Source: Cannabis sativa | Lineage: Eukaryota > Streptophyta > Magnoliopsida > Rosales > Cannabaceae | Direction of reading: 5' to 3' | NCBI RefSeq assembly: GCF_029168945.1 | Contig: NC_083605.1 | Location: 40,251,280 to 40,315,279 of the forward strand | DNA length: 64,000 bases | Shown: positions 47,920 through 60,757 of the stretch, in pieces | How the letters are laid out: the number at the start of each line of letters is the position of its first letter | How positions within the stretch are numbered: the first letter of the stretch is position 1 | The notes under the pieces: generated by a model | Seen by the model: only the letters and a program-made list of their open reading frames with translations | Databases searched by the model: none | Told to the model about the DNA's origin: nothing | Program-made: the position numbers and the translations under genes

Positions 47920-49831
47920 TGTTGTGTTTTATGCCCTAAATAAAACTCTTTACAATCTGATTAGTTATCAACATAAGAAATTTGAAGTGATTGATGTTTG
48001 CATGAATTTTACATGCTAATGGTTTAATATGTTTAATATGTTTATTACATTCATACACACAAAATCAGTTAAATCCAGATCATATGTTTATTCACAATTA
48101 CAGTATCGTCAACACAGTGGAATGTGATTGTGATCATATGTATCAAAAGTTTTGGTCCCTGTTTCATCAGTGTTATTGGATTTACACTAATGTGATAATC
48201 AGCGATGATGTGTACTTACACTTGGAGTAAGTGTTATGTTCTTTCTAGGACATTAGTAAAGTATACTAGTTTCGAATGTATGGAGTATACATTGGACTGG
48301 ACCGATATTGCAACTAAGTTAAGATATTACAAACTTATCGTTATACATATCTTTCCAGGTCAATATCAGTAGTTGATCTTAAGATTAAAAGAATCTAAAT
48401 CCTAATATGCTTAGGCTCAACTCAGGAGTACTATTCATGTTCTTTAATTTATTAGTTAAGCCTACTTTTGGGTCAGGGTGATACGTATATTTTGGGAACA
48501 TGATAGTATGATTGAGTGGGAGTGCTGAACATAAATATGGAATCTATAGCTTCTACTGGTGTATAGAAGTCAAGTGATGATTCCCTTCGAGCTTAGCAAA
48601 TAGAAGTAAATGGATGAGCTCTTGTTTAACTGACTAATTATTAGATCACTAAACACCATTTACAAGTAGCTAAGTGTTTTAAGGGGCAAAATACATTGAG
48701 GGGTGAGAACGGTAAAGAAATCCCATCTCGATGTAGATCATCTATATAGAGGATCTTAAAATCACAATAAGATTATAACAATGGTTAAATGAGATAGTAT
48801 ATTGATATCGTGGAACATACAATATGCTCTATATAAGTCTTAGAGTGCAATTCTAAGTTCTAAGAGTGGATTCAACGAAGAATTAATAAGTAGGAATTTA
48901 CTTGGTAAATTTGGTTCACTTATTGGAAGCTCAGCATATAGATCCATGGTCCCCATTCTAGTTGAGAACATTCTGCTTGTAAGACTCATTAATTGATTCG
49001 TGATTGATCAATTATAATTCTAAAGTTAGACTATGTCTAATTTTATGAATTTTTACTAAGCAGTGGCGAAATTGTAAAGAAAAGAGTTTCTAGGTTTATT
49101 TATTTATTAATGGACTTTATACTTCTAATGAATAATTAAATTAAATGACAATATTATTTAATAATGTATTTTAGTTATTAAATAATTAGTTTTGGCATTT
49201 AAAAGGTTAGAATTGGAAAATTGGCGTTTTTGAGAAAATAGAGATAAAATTTGATAAAACTGCAAAATCAAGTGAGGCCCAATACTACACTATGGCCGGC
49301 CACTTAATGTGGGATTTCAAATTAATATTTTCATTATTTTAATGCCAAATAATTCCTAACCTAAACCTAGTAGTTGCCTATAAATAGAAAGTGATGGCTC
49401 AGTCACATAACATGCTTTCATTAGTAATCTGACAGAAATTTCTCTCTTCAGAAAAACTGAGCCTTCCCCACTTTCTATACCTGGCCGAAAACCTCTCTCC
49501 TCTTTTCTCCTTGATAAATTTCGTGACCCTAGTGAAAGAGTGAGTGCCCACACACAGCAAGCAGTAACTCAATCATAGATTGGAAGACTGTGAAGGATCA
49601 AACTTGAAGAAGAAGGACATTCGGGCTCAGATCTTGATTATACTCTGCAACAGAAAGGATTCATGGGTTAGAGATCTGAGTGGAAGGAGACATTAATTCC
49701 GCTGCATCAATGTAAGGTTTTCTTAACTTTATATGTGTTTAATTTATCGTTTTAGAAAGTTCATTTTTAGGGTGTTTAAACAACATACTTGTGAGTAGAT
49801 CTAAGATCCTGGTAAAATAAATAATCCAACA
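47920..49831 (+). repeat. Copia E 3' LTR
   Basis: 1912 bp, beginning TGTTGTGTTTTATGCCC (one change) and ending ATCCAACA. TATA box at 49379-49386. Confidence 0.95.
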
Positions 49832-49836
49832 ATAGC

Positions 49837-50720
49837 TTGGAGCCATTCTGACATGAAAGGGTTTAATTGTAATACAATTTTTCACGCGTTGAATATCCGA
49901 GAAGATGCAACCCCTGTTTGCCAAAAAAGGAGACCTTTAGATCTGGTTAGGGCTGAGGTGGTAAAAACGGAAGTGGACAAGTTGACCTCCAATGAGAATC
50001 ATTATACTCAGTATGGCTTGCACATCTAATATTGGTTCCGAAACCTAATCACTCGTGGAAGATGTGTATAGACTTTACTGACTTGAACAAGGCCTGCCCA
50101 AAAGATTGCTTTCCGCTTTCGCAGTTAGATCAAACAATACGTGCCACGTCTGGGTACAAGTTTCTCACTTTCACGGATGCCTATTCTGGGTACAATTAAA
50201 TCAAGATTCACATCACAGATGAGGAACATACCAGCTTCCAAACCAATAAGGGTGTTTACTACTATAAGGTGATGTCGTTTGGACTAAAGAATGCGGGAGC
50301 TACATACCAATGGATGGTCAACCGAATTTTCAAAAATCAATTAGGGTGAAATATGGAGGTGTACGTAGATGATATGCTAGTGAAATCCAAGACCTCTGAA
50401 GAGCATGGCCAAGATATTGAGGAAGCCTTTCTGGTAATAAAGAAGTATGAGATGAAGCTAAATCCCAAAAAAATGTACCATCAGAGAGTCTCTTTCGAGA
50501 AGTTTCTAGAGTACATTATTAGCTCCCAAGAAATCGAAGCAGACCCAGATAATATCAAAGCCTTTACTGACATGCCTTGTCCCAAGAAAAATAAGGATGT
50601 TCAAAGTGTTACCGGATAGATAGCTGCATTGAGTCGATTCATTTCCAAATCCACAGATAAGTGTCTACCATTTTTAAATGTGTTGCTAGGCAACAAGAAG
50701 TTTGTGTGGATCGAGGAGTG
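49837..50720 (+). pseudogene. pol: Gypsy-2 reverse transcriptase (broken)
   Basis: The coding sense resumes directly after the ATAGC duplication: SHSDMKGF, then VPKPNHSWKMCIDFTDLNKA, FPLSQLDQTIRATSGYKFL, FTDAYSGYN with the first catalytic Asp, a stop, and YYYKVMSFGLKNAGATYQ. After another stop comes MEVYVDDMLVKSK with the YVDD catalytic pair (50353-50385). The thumb-like part ends AALSRFISKSTDKCLPFLN. At least three in-frame stops and some shifts make it inactive. Confidence 0.9.
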
Positions 50721-51261
50721 GAGACTTCTTTGTAGAAGTTGAAGGATAATTTGATCCAATCTCTAATTTTATCAAAGCTTGTGGAAGGGGAGGATTTGTA
50801 TCTGTATTTGGCAATGTCTGATCACGCTATTGGTTCTGCACTCATGCGAGAGGAAGAAAAAGTGCAATACCCAGTTTATTACGTAAGAAAAAGATTACTA
50901 GGTGCAGAATCCAGGTATCCCATGATTGAGAAGTTAACATTTTGCTTGCTTACCATGTTGTGAAAGTTGAGGCTGTTATTTCAAGCCTATGCAATAAGAG
51001 TACTCATAAATCATCCCCCACGCTAGGTAGTTCAAAAGCCAACGTCCTTCAGTAGATTGCTAAAATGGGTCATGGAACTTAGTTAATTTGATATCCAATA
51101 CCAGCCGTAGGTATCTATTAAGGGATAGGACCTCGCTAACTTTATAATAGAGTGTTCAAGCCTAAATGACCTCCCAAAAGATCCAATCCTTGAACTGCCT
51201 ACTTGGAAGGTCTACGTGGGTGGAGCATTGAACGAGAGGGGGGCCGAAGCTGGGGTGATCT
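50721..51261 (+). pseudogene. pol: Gypsy-2 RNase H and start of second RNase H (broken)
   Basis: The first RNase H-like segment at 50739-50963 reads LYLYLAMSDHAIGSALMREE, VQYPVYYVRKRLLGAESRYP and MIEKLTFCLL. It continues after a stop with SRLLKWVMEL. A second domain begins at about 51204 with WKVYVGGALNERGAEAGVIL, the start of the additional RNase H that marks Tat elements. The expected catalytic Asp of VDGA is Gly here (codon 51219-51221). Copia F ends the sequence at 51261. Confidence 0.85.
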
Positions 51262-53182
51262 TGTTGGAAATTATTTTACCAGGATCTAGATTTACTAACA
51301 AGTATGTTGGATTAACAACCTAATATGAATTCTAAAACAATGAAAATAAACACATATAAAGTTAGAAAACCTTACAGTGGGTGCAGCGGAATATTATGAC
51401 TCCTTTCGTTCAGATCTCTAGCCCTTGATTCCTTTCTGTAGCACAGCATCACCAAGATCTGAACCTGGATCTTCTTTTCTCCTTCTTTGATGCAGAAATT
51501 CCATAGTCTTCCATACTATGATTGAGATACCACTTGATGTGTGTGGGCACTACTCATCTCACAAGGATTTCGAAATTTCTCTCTATTTTTCTCTCTCAAT
51601 TTCGTGGCTTATGGCTTCATATGATATGCAAGAGAAGAGAACAAGGGCTGCTATATATAGGGAGAAGGGAGAGCACAACTTTCCAAATAAACAGTTTCCT
51701 CTTTTACTGTGTAATTGATTAACTGCCTTATTTAGTGTGATTCACCACTTTCCTATTATAGCTAGGCTTTGATTAGCAATTACATGACAATTAAAAAATA
51801 AAAATAATAATTGGGAAACACAAAGGGAGTGCTCGGCCATAGAGGGAAATGGGCCTCACTTGGATTTTGTAGTTTCCTCAATTTTATTTCTATTTCTCCA
51901 AAAATGCTATTTTTCAATTCTAATCATTTAAATGCCAAAACTAATTATTTAATAACTAAAATAGATTATTAAATAATATTGTCATTTAAAATAATTATTA
52001 ATTAGACAAGCAAAGTCTCTCAATTAATAATTAAACCTAGAAACCCTTTTATTTAAGATTTCATCCTTAAACTGTGAGAATTCATAAAGTAGACATAGTC
52101 TAACTTTTAGAATTATAATTGATTATTTAAAATCAATTAACTGAGTCTTACAAGCAGTATGGCCTCAACTAGTATGGGGACCATGGGTCTATATAACCGA
52201 GCTTCCAATAAGTCGAACCGAATTTACCAAGTAAATTCCCTAACTTATTAATTCCTCATTGAATCCACACTTAGAACTTTGAATTGCACTCTCAGTCATA
52301 TAGAAACGCTCTATATGTTCCACGATATAGACACGTCATTAGTTATCCATTGTTATAACCCTAATGTGATCAATGATCCTCTATATAGATGATTTACACT
52401 GTACAGGGATTAAATTACCGTAACACCCTACAATGTATTTTATCCTTAAAACACTTAACCCTGTATAAATGATATTTCACCTAAGTGAAATGAGATCTCC
52501 ACCATTTATCTTCGTTTGGTTAAGCTCGAAGGAAATCATCCTTTACTTCTATTTGCCAAATAGAAGCTATAGATTCCATATTTATGTTAGCGCTCCCCCA
52601 CTCAATTGCACTACCGTGTTCCCAAAATGTACGTATTGCCCAGACTAAAGATTAGGCTTAACTAACAAATCAAAGAACACGAATAATACTCTTGAAATTG
52701 AGCCTAACCATATCAGGATTTCGATCATGTGATCTAGGATCAACTTATGATATTGAATTGAATAGATGTTTACGGTAAGTTTCAAAATCTAATTCAAAGT
52801 TCAATATCGGTCCATTCCAATGCATACTCCATGCATCCGATACTGGTAAACTTTGCCAATGTCCTGGAAAGGACATAACACTTTTCCAAGGTGTAAGAAT
52901 ACCTATCGCTGATTATACCATGTCAGTCTAAATCCAGTGTTCTGACAAATCAGGGAATCTACTTTTGAACATATAATAAAGATTATATTCCACTGTGCTG
53001 ACAACACTATAATCTTTAACCAACTCATATGTTCTGGACTTAAAAAGAATTCATATATTATATACCTATAATCATGAAATAAATCATGTGAACCATGCAA
53101 CATAAAATGTTATTTCTGATCTTTATTAATAAGTAAATCTGATTATATGAAATGAGTTTTATTTAGGGCATAAAACCCAACA
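51262..53182 (-). repeat. Copia F 3' LTR
   Basis: 1921 bp from TGTTGGAAATTATTTTACC to CATAAAACCCAACA. The antisense open frame starting MIEIPLDVCGHYSS recurs in the other F LTR only because of LTR duplication. Confidence 0.93.
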
Positions 53183-53197
53183 AACTCCCACTTGCAC
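53183..53197 (-). other. Polypurine tract of copia F
   Basis: AACTCCCACTTGCAC adjoins the LTR. Confidence 0.85.
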
Positions 53198-54400
53198 TAA
53201 TATAAAACAAAAAGTGCATTTCAAATAATCATTAACACCTTGATATACCAATCAAGTGTAATAGTAGTAAACTCCTCGTAATAGGATCTGATAGGTTGAA
53301 TTAAACACAACCTCTTCCACTATTACTCTTCCTTAATTACAAAATCCTTGATAATGTGAAATTCCTCTCTATATGTTTACTCTTTTGGGATACTGGATTC
53401 TATACTTTTGGGCAACTACTCTTTTGTTATACAGGAAGTAACCTTAGTAGTTAAGGCAAGTTGGAACACTGCCACAAATGTATAGAACTTTCCTTAGACT
53501 GAAAAAGTATCTTTCCTGCAACTTTTAACATTTAGTCTCTTTCTGGTAGGCCAAGAGATTTCAGATAGGTTTTTACACTTCTCCAAAATCACTACTCCAC
53601 CCCAAAAGTAATCACCATCTCATCAGCAGACTTTCTAGCACAAAGGCAAGTATTGAAATCTTATGTGGTGTAGTCTAAGAGTTTCAAAACCACCCTTATT
53701 GACTAACATATAGTTCCTCTTCTTAATCTTAAAAATTTACTTGATTGTCTTCCAATGTTCTTCTCCTGGATTAATCTGATACTTACTCATTACTCCCACT
53801 CAACAGCAGGTGTCTGGTCTAAGGCATACAAAAGCATATCTGAGACCTCTCACTGTTGATTTAAGAATTCTTTCATGGCTTTATCTTCTCTGGAATAGTT
53901 GAGACTTTTCCTTAGATAAATAAAATCTATGTCTAAGAAGTTGTGAAGCTTCTATAGATTGCCATTGGAAAGAAAATGCTTCAGCATCTTACTAAAGTAA
54001 GTTGCTTGCATTAAAGTAAGTAATTACCAGGTATACCACAAGCCATAGGTTTAGATAAACTCAAACCCATAATACTAGGAACAGGAAGTTTTGTTAAGTC
54101 CATTGAATAGACTTATTAACGAAAATTTCCTTTCATGTCCTTGTAACAGAAAACTTTAGGTTACTCCATGTGAATGGATCAAACTATAGTTCTCTTGACT
54201 TTCTTCTTAGTTTCTTATCTTGACAATCCATTACTTGGTTAAACTCACAATGGATTTTAATCACTAGTGTCTTCCAAGTCATAAGAAGAGTGAGTTCCTA
54301 GAAACTCTCCCACTACAACAAGGTACCGTGAACTATGTCAAAGAAAACTAAATGGTATAGACCTCTTCAGTTGTGTTAAGACAACAGAGGCAGTGGGATC
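53198..54400 (-). pseudogene. pol: Copia F pol remnant
   Basis: Colinear in reverse with C 24380-25587. Reverse transcriptase-like block at about 53808-53865; the element-sense frame is again interrupted by stops. A CCACCCC site lies near 53601. Confidence 0.65.
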
Positions 54401-55790
54401 ATCTTGTAAAATAAGATGATAGAACACTTTTGGAATCAAGAAAAAAAATATCTCCTTTATTTGCTACTTTATTTTCAGACTTAGTCATTTTCTTAGAAAA
54501 GCAGTATTTGTTTAAACAAACACTTTCTTATCTAATGACTATGGGATGCTCCACCCCTAATCACTTAGAATAGCTAACAAACATGCAAACCAGGGTTAGC
54601 AGTTCTAGCTTTTCTTAAGATTTCGATTAGGTCATCCATGAATCTAGAAATGATTTACATTAAGTATACAACCATTACATCATTCTGAAATTTTATTACC
54701 ATAGAAGGATTTAGGCAACTACTAGTAACTAATCATCAATATGCAACTCGAATTTCTGGGAGGTAAGTTTGGATATTATTCAAAATCAAATTAATGATCT
54801 TTGAACTGCATATCTACTACCTTTTTCTCCACCCCTATCAGTTCGCAAGATCTTTAAGCACTTACCTTCACCATTGCTAGAAATTCATGAAATTTTTCAA
54901 ACATTTCAAATTTCTTTTGCATAAGGTAAAATCTAGACTGATCGTTTTAAGAATACAACGAAGACTCATATCCACCCCTGAATGTACATCCATCTGCAAA
55001 TGAACTTACTTTCAGTGGATATAGGCATATTAACTCTTTGCAGAGAATGATCTTGTCAAAACCACTATGAACAAGATACAAATGCCATAGATTTATAAAA
55101 TACGTGGTTGTATCTTTTGATGACTTACTTTAGTTACATCAAAGAGTTCTTAGAATAGTGCAAGTGGATTCTGGTCACAGAATACTAAACTCATACAGTT
55201 TAAATCCATTGATAGAAAATGGTTATTAAACACTTGTGAAAGTGTAACTGTATAATTAGTCATTCTTTCTTGGACCACCACTACTAATCTAACTCTATGA
55301 TTTGCCTATACAAGTAGGAGATATCTAAGATTGAGGATTTATATCATTTAGGGATAGAATTCCGGGAATATAATCATATGCGTCATCTAATTTCTTAAGA
55401 GAAAATAAGACTTTATATGATTTATAGACCATTCATCCAATGATATGTCATTAAGCTAATTCGAAATGAATAAGCTAAGAGGAATTAGGATAATTTCGTT
55501 TTAAATAAGAATCCAACGATGCTCTGATTAGCGAGAGTCAAAGTAATCTTATTTATACAATCTTCTTGTTTCATATTGTAAAATACTAGTCTAAAGTGTC
55601 ATCAATTGATGAACAGCTAGATGTTGCATTTATAATATTTATCTTTCGAGATCTAACACTATTATGTTAGTCTAATGGTGAAAATCCATTAGGGATTTAT
55701 CTCATTAGAAAAACAAATCAAGTTAGACCAACATTGAAGATTCGAAATTAAACTACAATTTAATAACAGAAAATAACATGGTTCAATACA
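54401..55790 (-). other. Copia F internal region without recognisable gene
   Basis: Corresponds to the same region of C and D. TCCACCCCT sites lie near 54551, 54829 and 54972. No coding sequence. Confidence 0.55.
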
Positions 55791-58700
55791 AATTCATACA
55801 CAATTCAGAAATTATGAAGCACATAGCAAGTAGGAATGACAAGTGAAAATACTAAAACATACAATCCTAAATAATTTCCAAGGTTTTCAACAAAATGATA
55901 TCAGTGTCCCGTTTAGGCGAGAGTCAAAGCTACCATCCATTGAATAGAGTTGTCAGCTCATCTAAAATGATCAACATTCTAGCAACCTTTTATTCGATCA
56001 AGATGTGAATCCGCGTTGTCCCGTTTAGGCGAGAGTCAAGGCTATTCTATCTTATGAGCTTCCACCATTGTTTCATATTCTTGCAAGTCTTATACAGTCG
56101 CCACCATTAGGGTGAGCATAAACTATATAAAAAACTTACAAGATTACTTATCTTTCGAGATTAAACGGTGCTAACTTGCTAATGAACGTTCCTCCATTAG
56201 GGAGGATTACTCACTAAAACAATAGCTATGTAAAACCAACAATGGAGATCGAATATCCTTATAATAATAAAGCTCATTATTTAATGAAGGGTTGTATTTT
56301 CTTCTAATATTTATTTTAATCCATTTATTTTAAATATATATTTATTTAATTAAAATTTCCAATTTAGAATGAAAAATTCCAAATATAAATTTTAATTTAA
56401 TATTTATAAATTATACTTAGATAGATAAATAACGTGAATTATTTCCATCTTAGTAATAATTTCCATAAATATTTAGAAAATTATTCAATTTAAGTTGTTT
56501 CAAAATTAATTTGAATTAATTTACAACTCAAATTTAATTTTCTATAAATATATATTGCATTTTCGAAAATGCTTTAAAATAAAATAAAAATAAATCCTGG
56601 AAAATTACTCTAATTTTATGTTGGCCCAAAATTAACTAATAAAAATTAATTTTCAACAAAAAATATAATTTTCCTAATTAATTAAATATCTAAGAAAAAT
56701 TTCAAATATTTATGTATCATGATTAAAAAATCAACTTAAATATTAATTTTCTATTTAATTAAATATCACTAGAAAAATACTTCAAGCAAAACAGATAATA
56801 TCTATCTAGACTTTCATAGAATAATTAATCCAATTTCTAATTATTATATATTTTAGTTCATTTATTTTAATTAACCATCAAATGAAAAAGTCACTGATTT
56901 AAGTTGGTCCAAAATTAAATAAATAATTTTCAACTTTAATCTATTTTTCAAATAAAATTCGAAATTTCTACATTAAAGAAATTTAATTTCGAAATTTTGG
57001 GAAATGATTAATAAAATAAATTAAAATAAATATATTCTGAAAATTATTCAAACTTAAGTTATTCTGAAATAAGATTCCAAACTTAAAATAATTTTCAACT
57101 TTAATTAAATAACATGAAAATAACAATATTTAAGTATCATGATGAAAATCAACTTAGATATTGAAATTTTTAATTTAATTAAATGTATTAAATTCAAGAA
57201 ATAAATAATTAAGTAAAGAGGAAACTTAATTATTAATTCTAGTTTAATACTAGGAAAATATACTAAACTTAGATTGTACCAAAATTAATTAGGAAAAAAT
57301 TAATTTCACAATCAATGATATTTTCCTATTTAATATTAGAAATAATAACTAGTACTAGAAATAACTATCTAGAATATATCATTGACTAAGTGTTTTTCTA
57401 AAAATTAACTTTAAAATATTACAATGAAAAATAAATTTCATATATTTTAAAAGTTAATTATGTTGCTAATTCAATTTTAATTAGGTTAGACTAATATAAT
57501 TAACCTAATACAATTATTTAAATAAGGCAAATGGGCCTTCACAATTGGGGTAGTTCATGTGAGGGGGAGCTGGGTTCAGTATGTCGTACCCACTTCTATG
57601 GCCCCCAACTCTCACACAAGGCCCAAAAGAGAGGAATTTAACCTTAAAATAAATAATTGTTATTCATTGAATAAGCCTAAATCTAATTGGGCCTAAATAA
57701 ATTTCCTTATGTCAAAATTTATTTTAGCAACCTAGTCCATTTACTTAGTAAAAACTTAAATGGGCTCCCTATATGCATCTAAGCCCAAAAGCAAACATAT
57801 AGGCTCACACAGGTCAAATGATTTGGATGGACCCTATCATGTTACTAGGTTTACACAGATGAAAGAAGTACAAAATTTACCTGTTACAAATTATTTATAA
57901 GATCTATCGTCAATTGGACTATGATTAAAATCAGATCATTGGATCATGATCTGTCACCAAGTTAATCATACCAATTAAGATCAGATAAATAATAGGTTTG
58001 TTAAAAACTTTTGAATAAACAATATAAACGAACATTGTCCATGTAACAGATGCGAAAACAAGATATTAATATAATTAAATTATTATTCTTAAACTAACCA
58101 AATAAAGGAAACTAATTTTAAAATATCTAGGTTTATTTGAATCAAATTAAATATCTAATAAGATCAATGATTTGAAAGGAAAGAATCTTCAATATCACTT
58201 TCAGATCTTATAATTTAATAAAATAAACCAATTCTAAAATAGATTTGGTTAGATAATTATTATTTTAGGAATAAAATAATAAATAAATAATAATTACCAT
58301 AATTATATGCCAAAATATCTCAAATTAAGCAATATTCAAATCTCTACAAAAATATCTATGTTAAATATTTAAGATATGATTTATAAGTTTCTAATAAGAA
58401 AAAAATGATATATATATAGAAAAAATATCATTTTTATACTTATAATTTATAAATAATTAAATATTTAACAAAATAACAAATTTTTGAATTTGAAAAACAT
58501 TATGGTAAATATATCTATAAAAATATCTATGTTAATTTCAAATTTATTAATTATTTAATTTTCCATATAAGATAATTTTAATATAATATTTAAAATAAAA
58601 AGACAAAGTTATCTTTTAATTTAAAATATCTTAAATATCAAAATATCTAATCTTATAATTAAATAATAAATAAATATTAAAGAACTTAACAAATTTTTAA

Positions 58701-59395
58701 ATCTGACCATAATAAGAAATATTTAAAAATTGGAAACAATCCAAAATAGAAATATTTAAAATTGGAAAAATTCCAAATTGAAAATATCTAAAATTGGAAA
58801 CATTTCAATTTAGAAATATTTAAAATTGGAAAAATGAATTTTGGGAAACAATCCCAGGAAAAATTGAATTTTTGGGGAAAAAATCACAAAAGGGGCAACT
58901 TTGGGCTGGCTGCCCAGGAGGCTGCACGTGCAGCCTCCAGAGGCTGCAAAATTCTCCATACGCGCGCGGAGCTGGAGCTTATGCCGAGTAAACTCGGCTC
59001 CTGCAGCATGCCTGACCGAGAATACTCTGTCAGCTGCAGGGTGCTTCACCGAGTTGTTGCAGCATATACGCGCGCAGATGTGCCTGGCTCGTCCGAGTGC
59101 CTGGTGCACTCGATGCACCCACTTGACAGCCATGGCACCCAAATTTCAAAAATTCATAACTTTTCCAATTTGTATCGGAATCGAGTTCCGTAAAAACGAA
59201 AATTGCTCAATTTTTCACAAGGAATCCAAATAAAATATTTTCAAAAATTGAAAAAATATTTTTCATGGAAAACGAAACTGTACAACATCAACATTCATCA
59301 AACAACACATAAACCAACATGAAACCATCCAAATCAACACAGAAACATGCAATCATCGTTTTAATTCATATTACATGAAAGTAAATCATTACCAT
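55791..59395 (-). other. Untranslated leader of copia F
   Basis: AT-rich. 19-mers at 55905-55923 and 56017-56035, hairpin at 56191-56205, GC-rich domain at 57533-57636. A large GC-rich island (58890-59150) carries a 22-bp perfect palindrome (58917-58938, core GCTGCACGTGCAGC) and a hairpin GCCGAGT-AA-ACTCGGC (58983-58998). Open frames of 110-119 codons across this island run on three frames and look incidental. Confidence 0.75.
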
Positions 59396-59408
59396 GCCTC
59401 TGGTGCCA
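59396..59408 (-). other. Degenerate primer-binding site of copia F
   Basis: In element sense TGGCACCAGAGGC, with several mismatches to the initiator tRNA-Met complement. Confidence 0.7.
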
Positions 59409-59410
59409 GT

Positions 59411-60754
59411 TGTTGGAAATTATTTTACCAGGATCTAGATTTACTAACAACTATGTTGGATTAACAACCTAATATGAATTCTAAAACAATGAAAATAAAC
59501 ACATATAAAGTTAGAAAACCTTACAGTGGGTGCAGCGGAATATTATGACTCCTTCCGTTCAGATCTCTAGCCCTTGACTCCTTTCTGTAGCAGAGCATCA
59601 CCAAGATCTGAACCTGGATCTTCTTTTCTCCTTCTTTGATGCAGAAATTCCATAGTCTTCCATACTATGATTGAGATACCACTTGATGTGTGTGGGCACT
59701 ACTCATCTCACAAGGATTTCGAAATTTCTCTCTATTTTTCTCTCTCAATTTCGTGGCTTATGGCTTCATATGATATGCAAGAGAAGAGAACAAGGGCTGC
59801 TATATATAGGGAGAAGGGAGAGCACAACTTTCCAAATAAACAGTTTCCTCTTTTACTGTGTAATTGATTAACTGCCTTATTTAGTGTGATTCACCACTTT
59901 CCTATTATAGCTAGGCTTTGATTAGCAATTACATGACAATTAAAAAATAAAAATAATAATTGGGAAACACAAAGGGAGTGCTCGGCCATAGAGGGAAATG
60001 GGCCTCACTTGGATTTTGCAGTTTCCTCAATTTTATTTCTATTTCTCCAAAAATGCCATTTTTCAATTCTAATCATTTAAATGCCAAAACTAATTATTTA
60101 ATAACTAAAATAGATTATTAAATAATATTGTCATTTAAAATAATTATTAATTAGACATGCAAAGTCTCTCAATTAATAATTAAACCTAGAGACCCTTTTA
60201 TTTACGATTTCATCCTTAAACTGTGAGAATTCATAAAGTAGACATAGTCTAACTTTTAGAATTATAATTGATTAATTAAAATCAATTAACTGAGTCTTAC
60301 AAGCAGTATGGCCTCAACTAGTATGGGGACCATGGGTCTATATAACTGAGCTTCCAATAAGTCGAACCGAATTTACCAAGTAAATTCCCTAACTTATTAA
60401 TTCCTCATTGAATCCACACTTAGAACTTGGAATTGCACTCTCAGTCATATAGAAACGCTCTATATGTTCCACGATATAGACACGTCATTAGTTATCCATT
60501 GTTATAACCCTAATGTGATCAATGATCCTCTATATAGATGATTTACACTGTACAGGGATTAAATTACCGTAACACCCTACAATGTATTTTATCCTTAAAA
60601 CACTTAACCCTGTATAAATGATATTTCACCTAAGTGAAATGAGTTCTCCACCATTTATCTTCGTTTGGTTAAGCTCGAAGGAAATCATCCTTTACTTCTA
60701 TTTGCCAAATAGAAGCTATAGATTCCATATTTATGTTAGCGCTCCCCCACTCAA
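59411..60754 (-). repeat. Copia F 5' LTR, truncated
   Basis: Matches 51262-52605 and stops at CCCACTCAA. The first roughly 580 bp of the LTR (in element sense) are missing. Confidence 0.92.
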
Positions 60755-60757
60755 GAT

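Larger units (their letters stand above)
39702..49831 (+). mobile_element. Copia element E, gag-bearing, complete
   Basis: This is a complete 10.1-kb element with perfect 5-bp target duplication ATAGC (39697-39701 and 49832-49836). It has LTRs of 1909 and 1912 bp, a primer site and a slightly altered purine tract. It is the only copy with a long gag (45271-46101), and there is no usable protease, integrase or reverse transcriptase. The LTRs differ at scattered positions and by small indels, so it is older than C. The gag-without-pol layout recalls the TR-GAG class of plant non-autonomous elements. Confidence 0.95.
36117..51261 (+). mobile_element. Ty3/gypsy element 2, Tat type, split by copia E
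   Basis: A decayed gypsy element runs from part of its 5' LTR (36117 to about 36489) through gag, protease, reverse transcriptase and into the second RNase H at 51261, where copia F interrupts it. Copia E (39702-49831) sits between protease and reverse transcriptase with a perfect ATAGC duplication, and the coding sense continues directly across it (DVIAWS region). Stops and shifts are common in all domains. The TDAYSGYN, YVDD, SRFISKSTDKCLPF and second RNase H features fit the plant Tat group. Confidence 0.88.
51262..60754 (-). mobile_element. Copia element F, minus strand, right LTR truncated
   Basis: In element sense it holds a 1344-bp piece of the 5' LTR (59411-60754), a degenerate primer site, leader, pol traces, purine tract and complete 3' LTR (51262-53182). 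No gag is recognisable. It is built like C and D but belongs to a different LTR subfamily. It interrupts gypsy-2. The outer end of its 5' LTR is missing and is joined by three filler bases to another copia LTR in opposite orientation. Confidence 0.9.

Noticed and set aside
51518..51722. Antisense frame MIEIPLDVCGHYS... shared with 59667-59871 and resembling 18595-18825
   Set aside because: It covers the conserved CACACACATCAAG region of the LTR. The shared start reflects nucleotide conservation of the transcript-start region; frames diverge after about 12 codons.
58810..59233. Three overlapping 110-119-codon frames in the F leader
   Set aside because: They overlap on both strands across a GC-rich island with few stop codons by composition, and the island is not conserved in sequence among copies.
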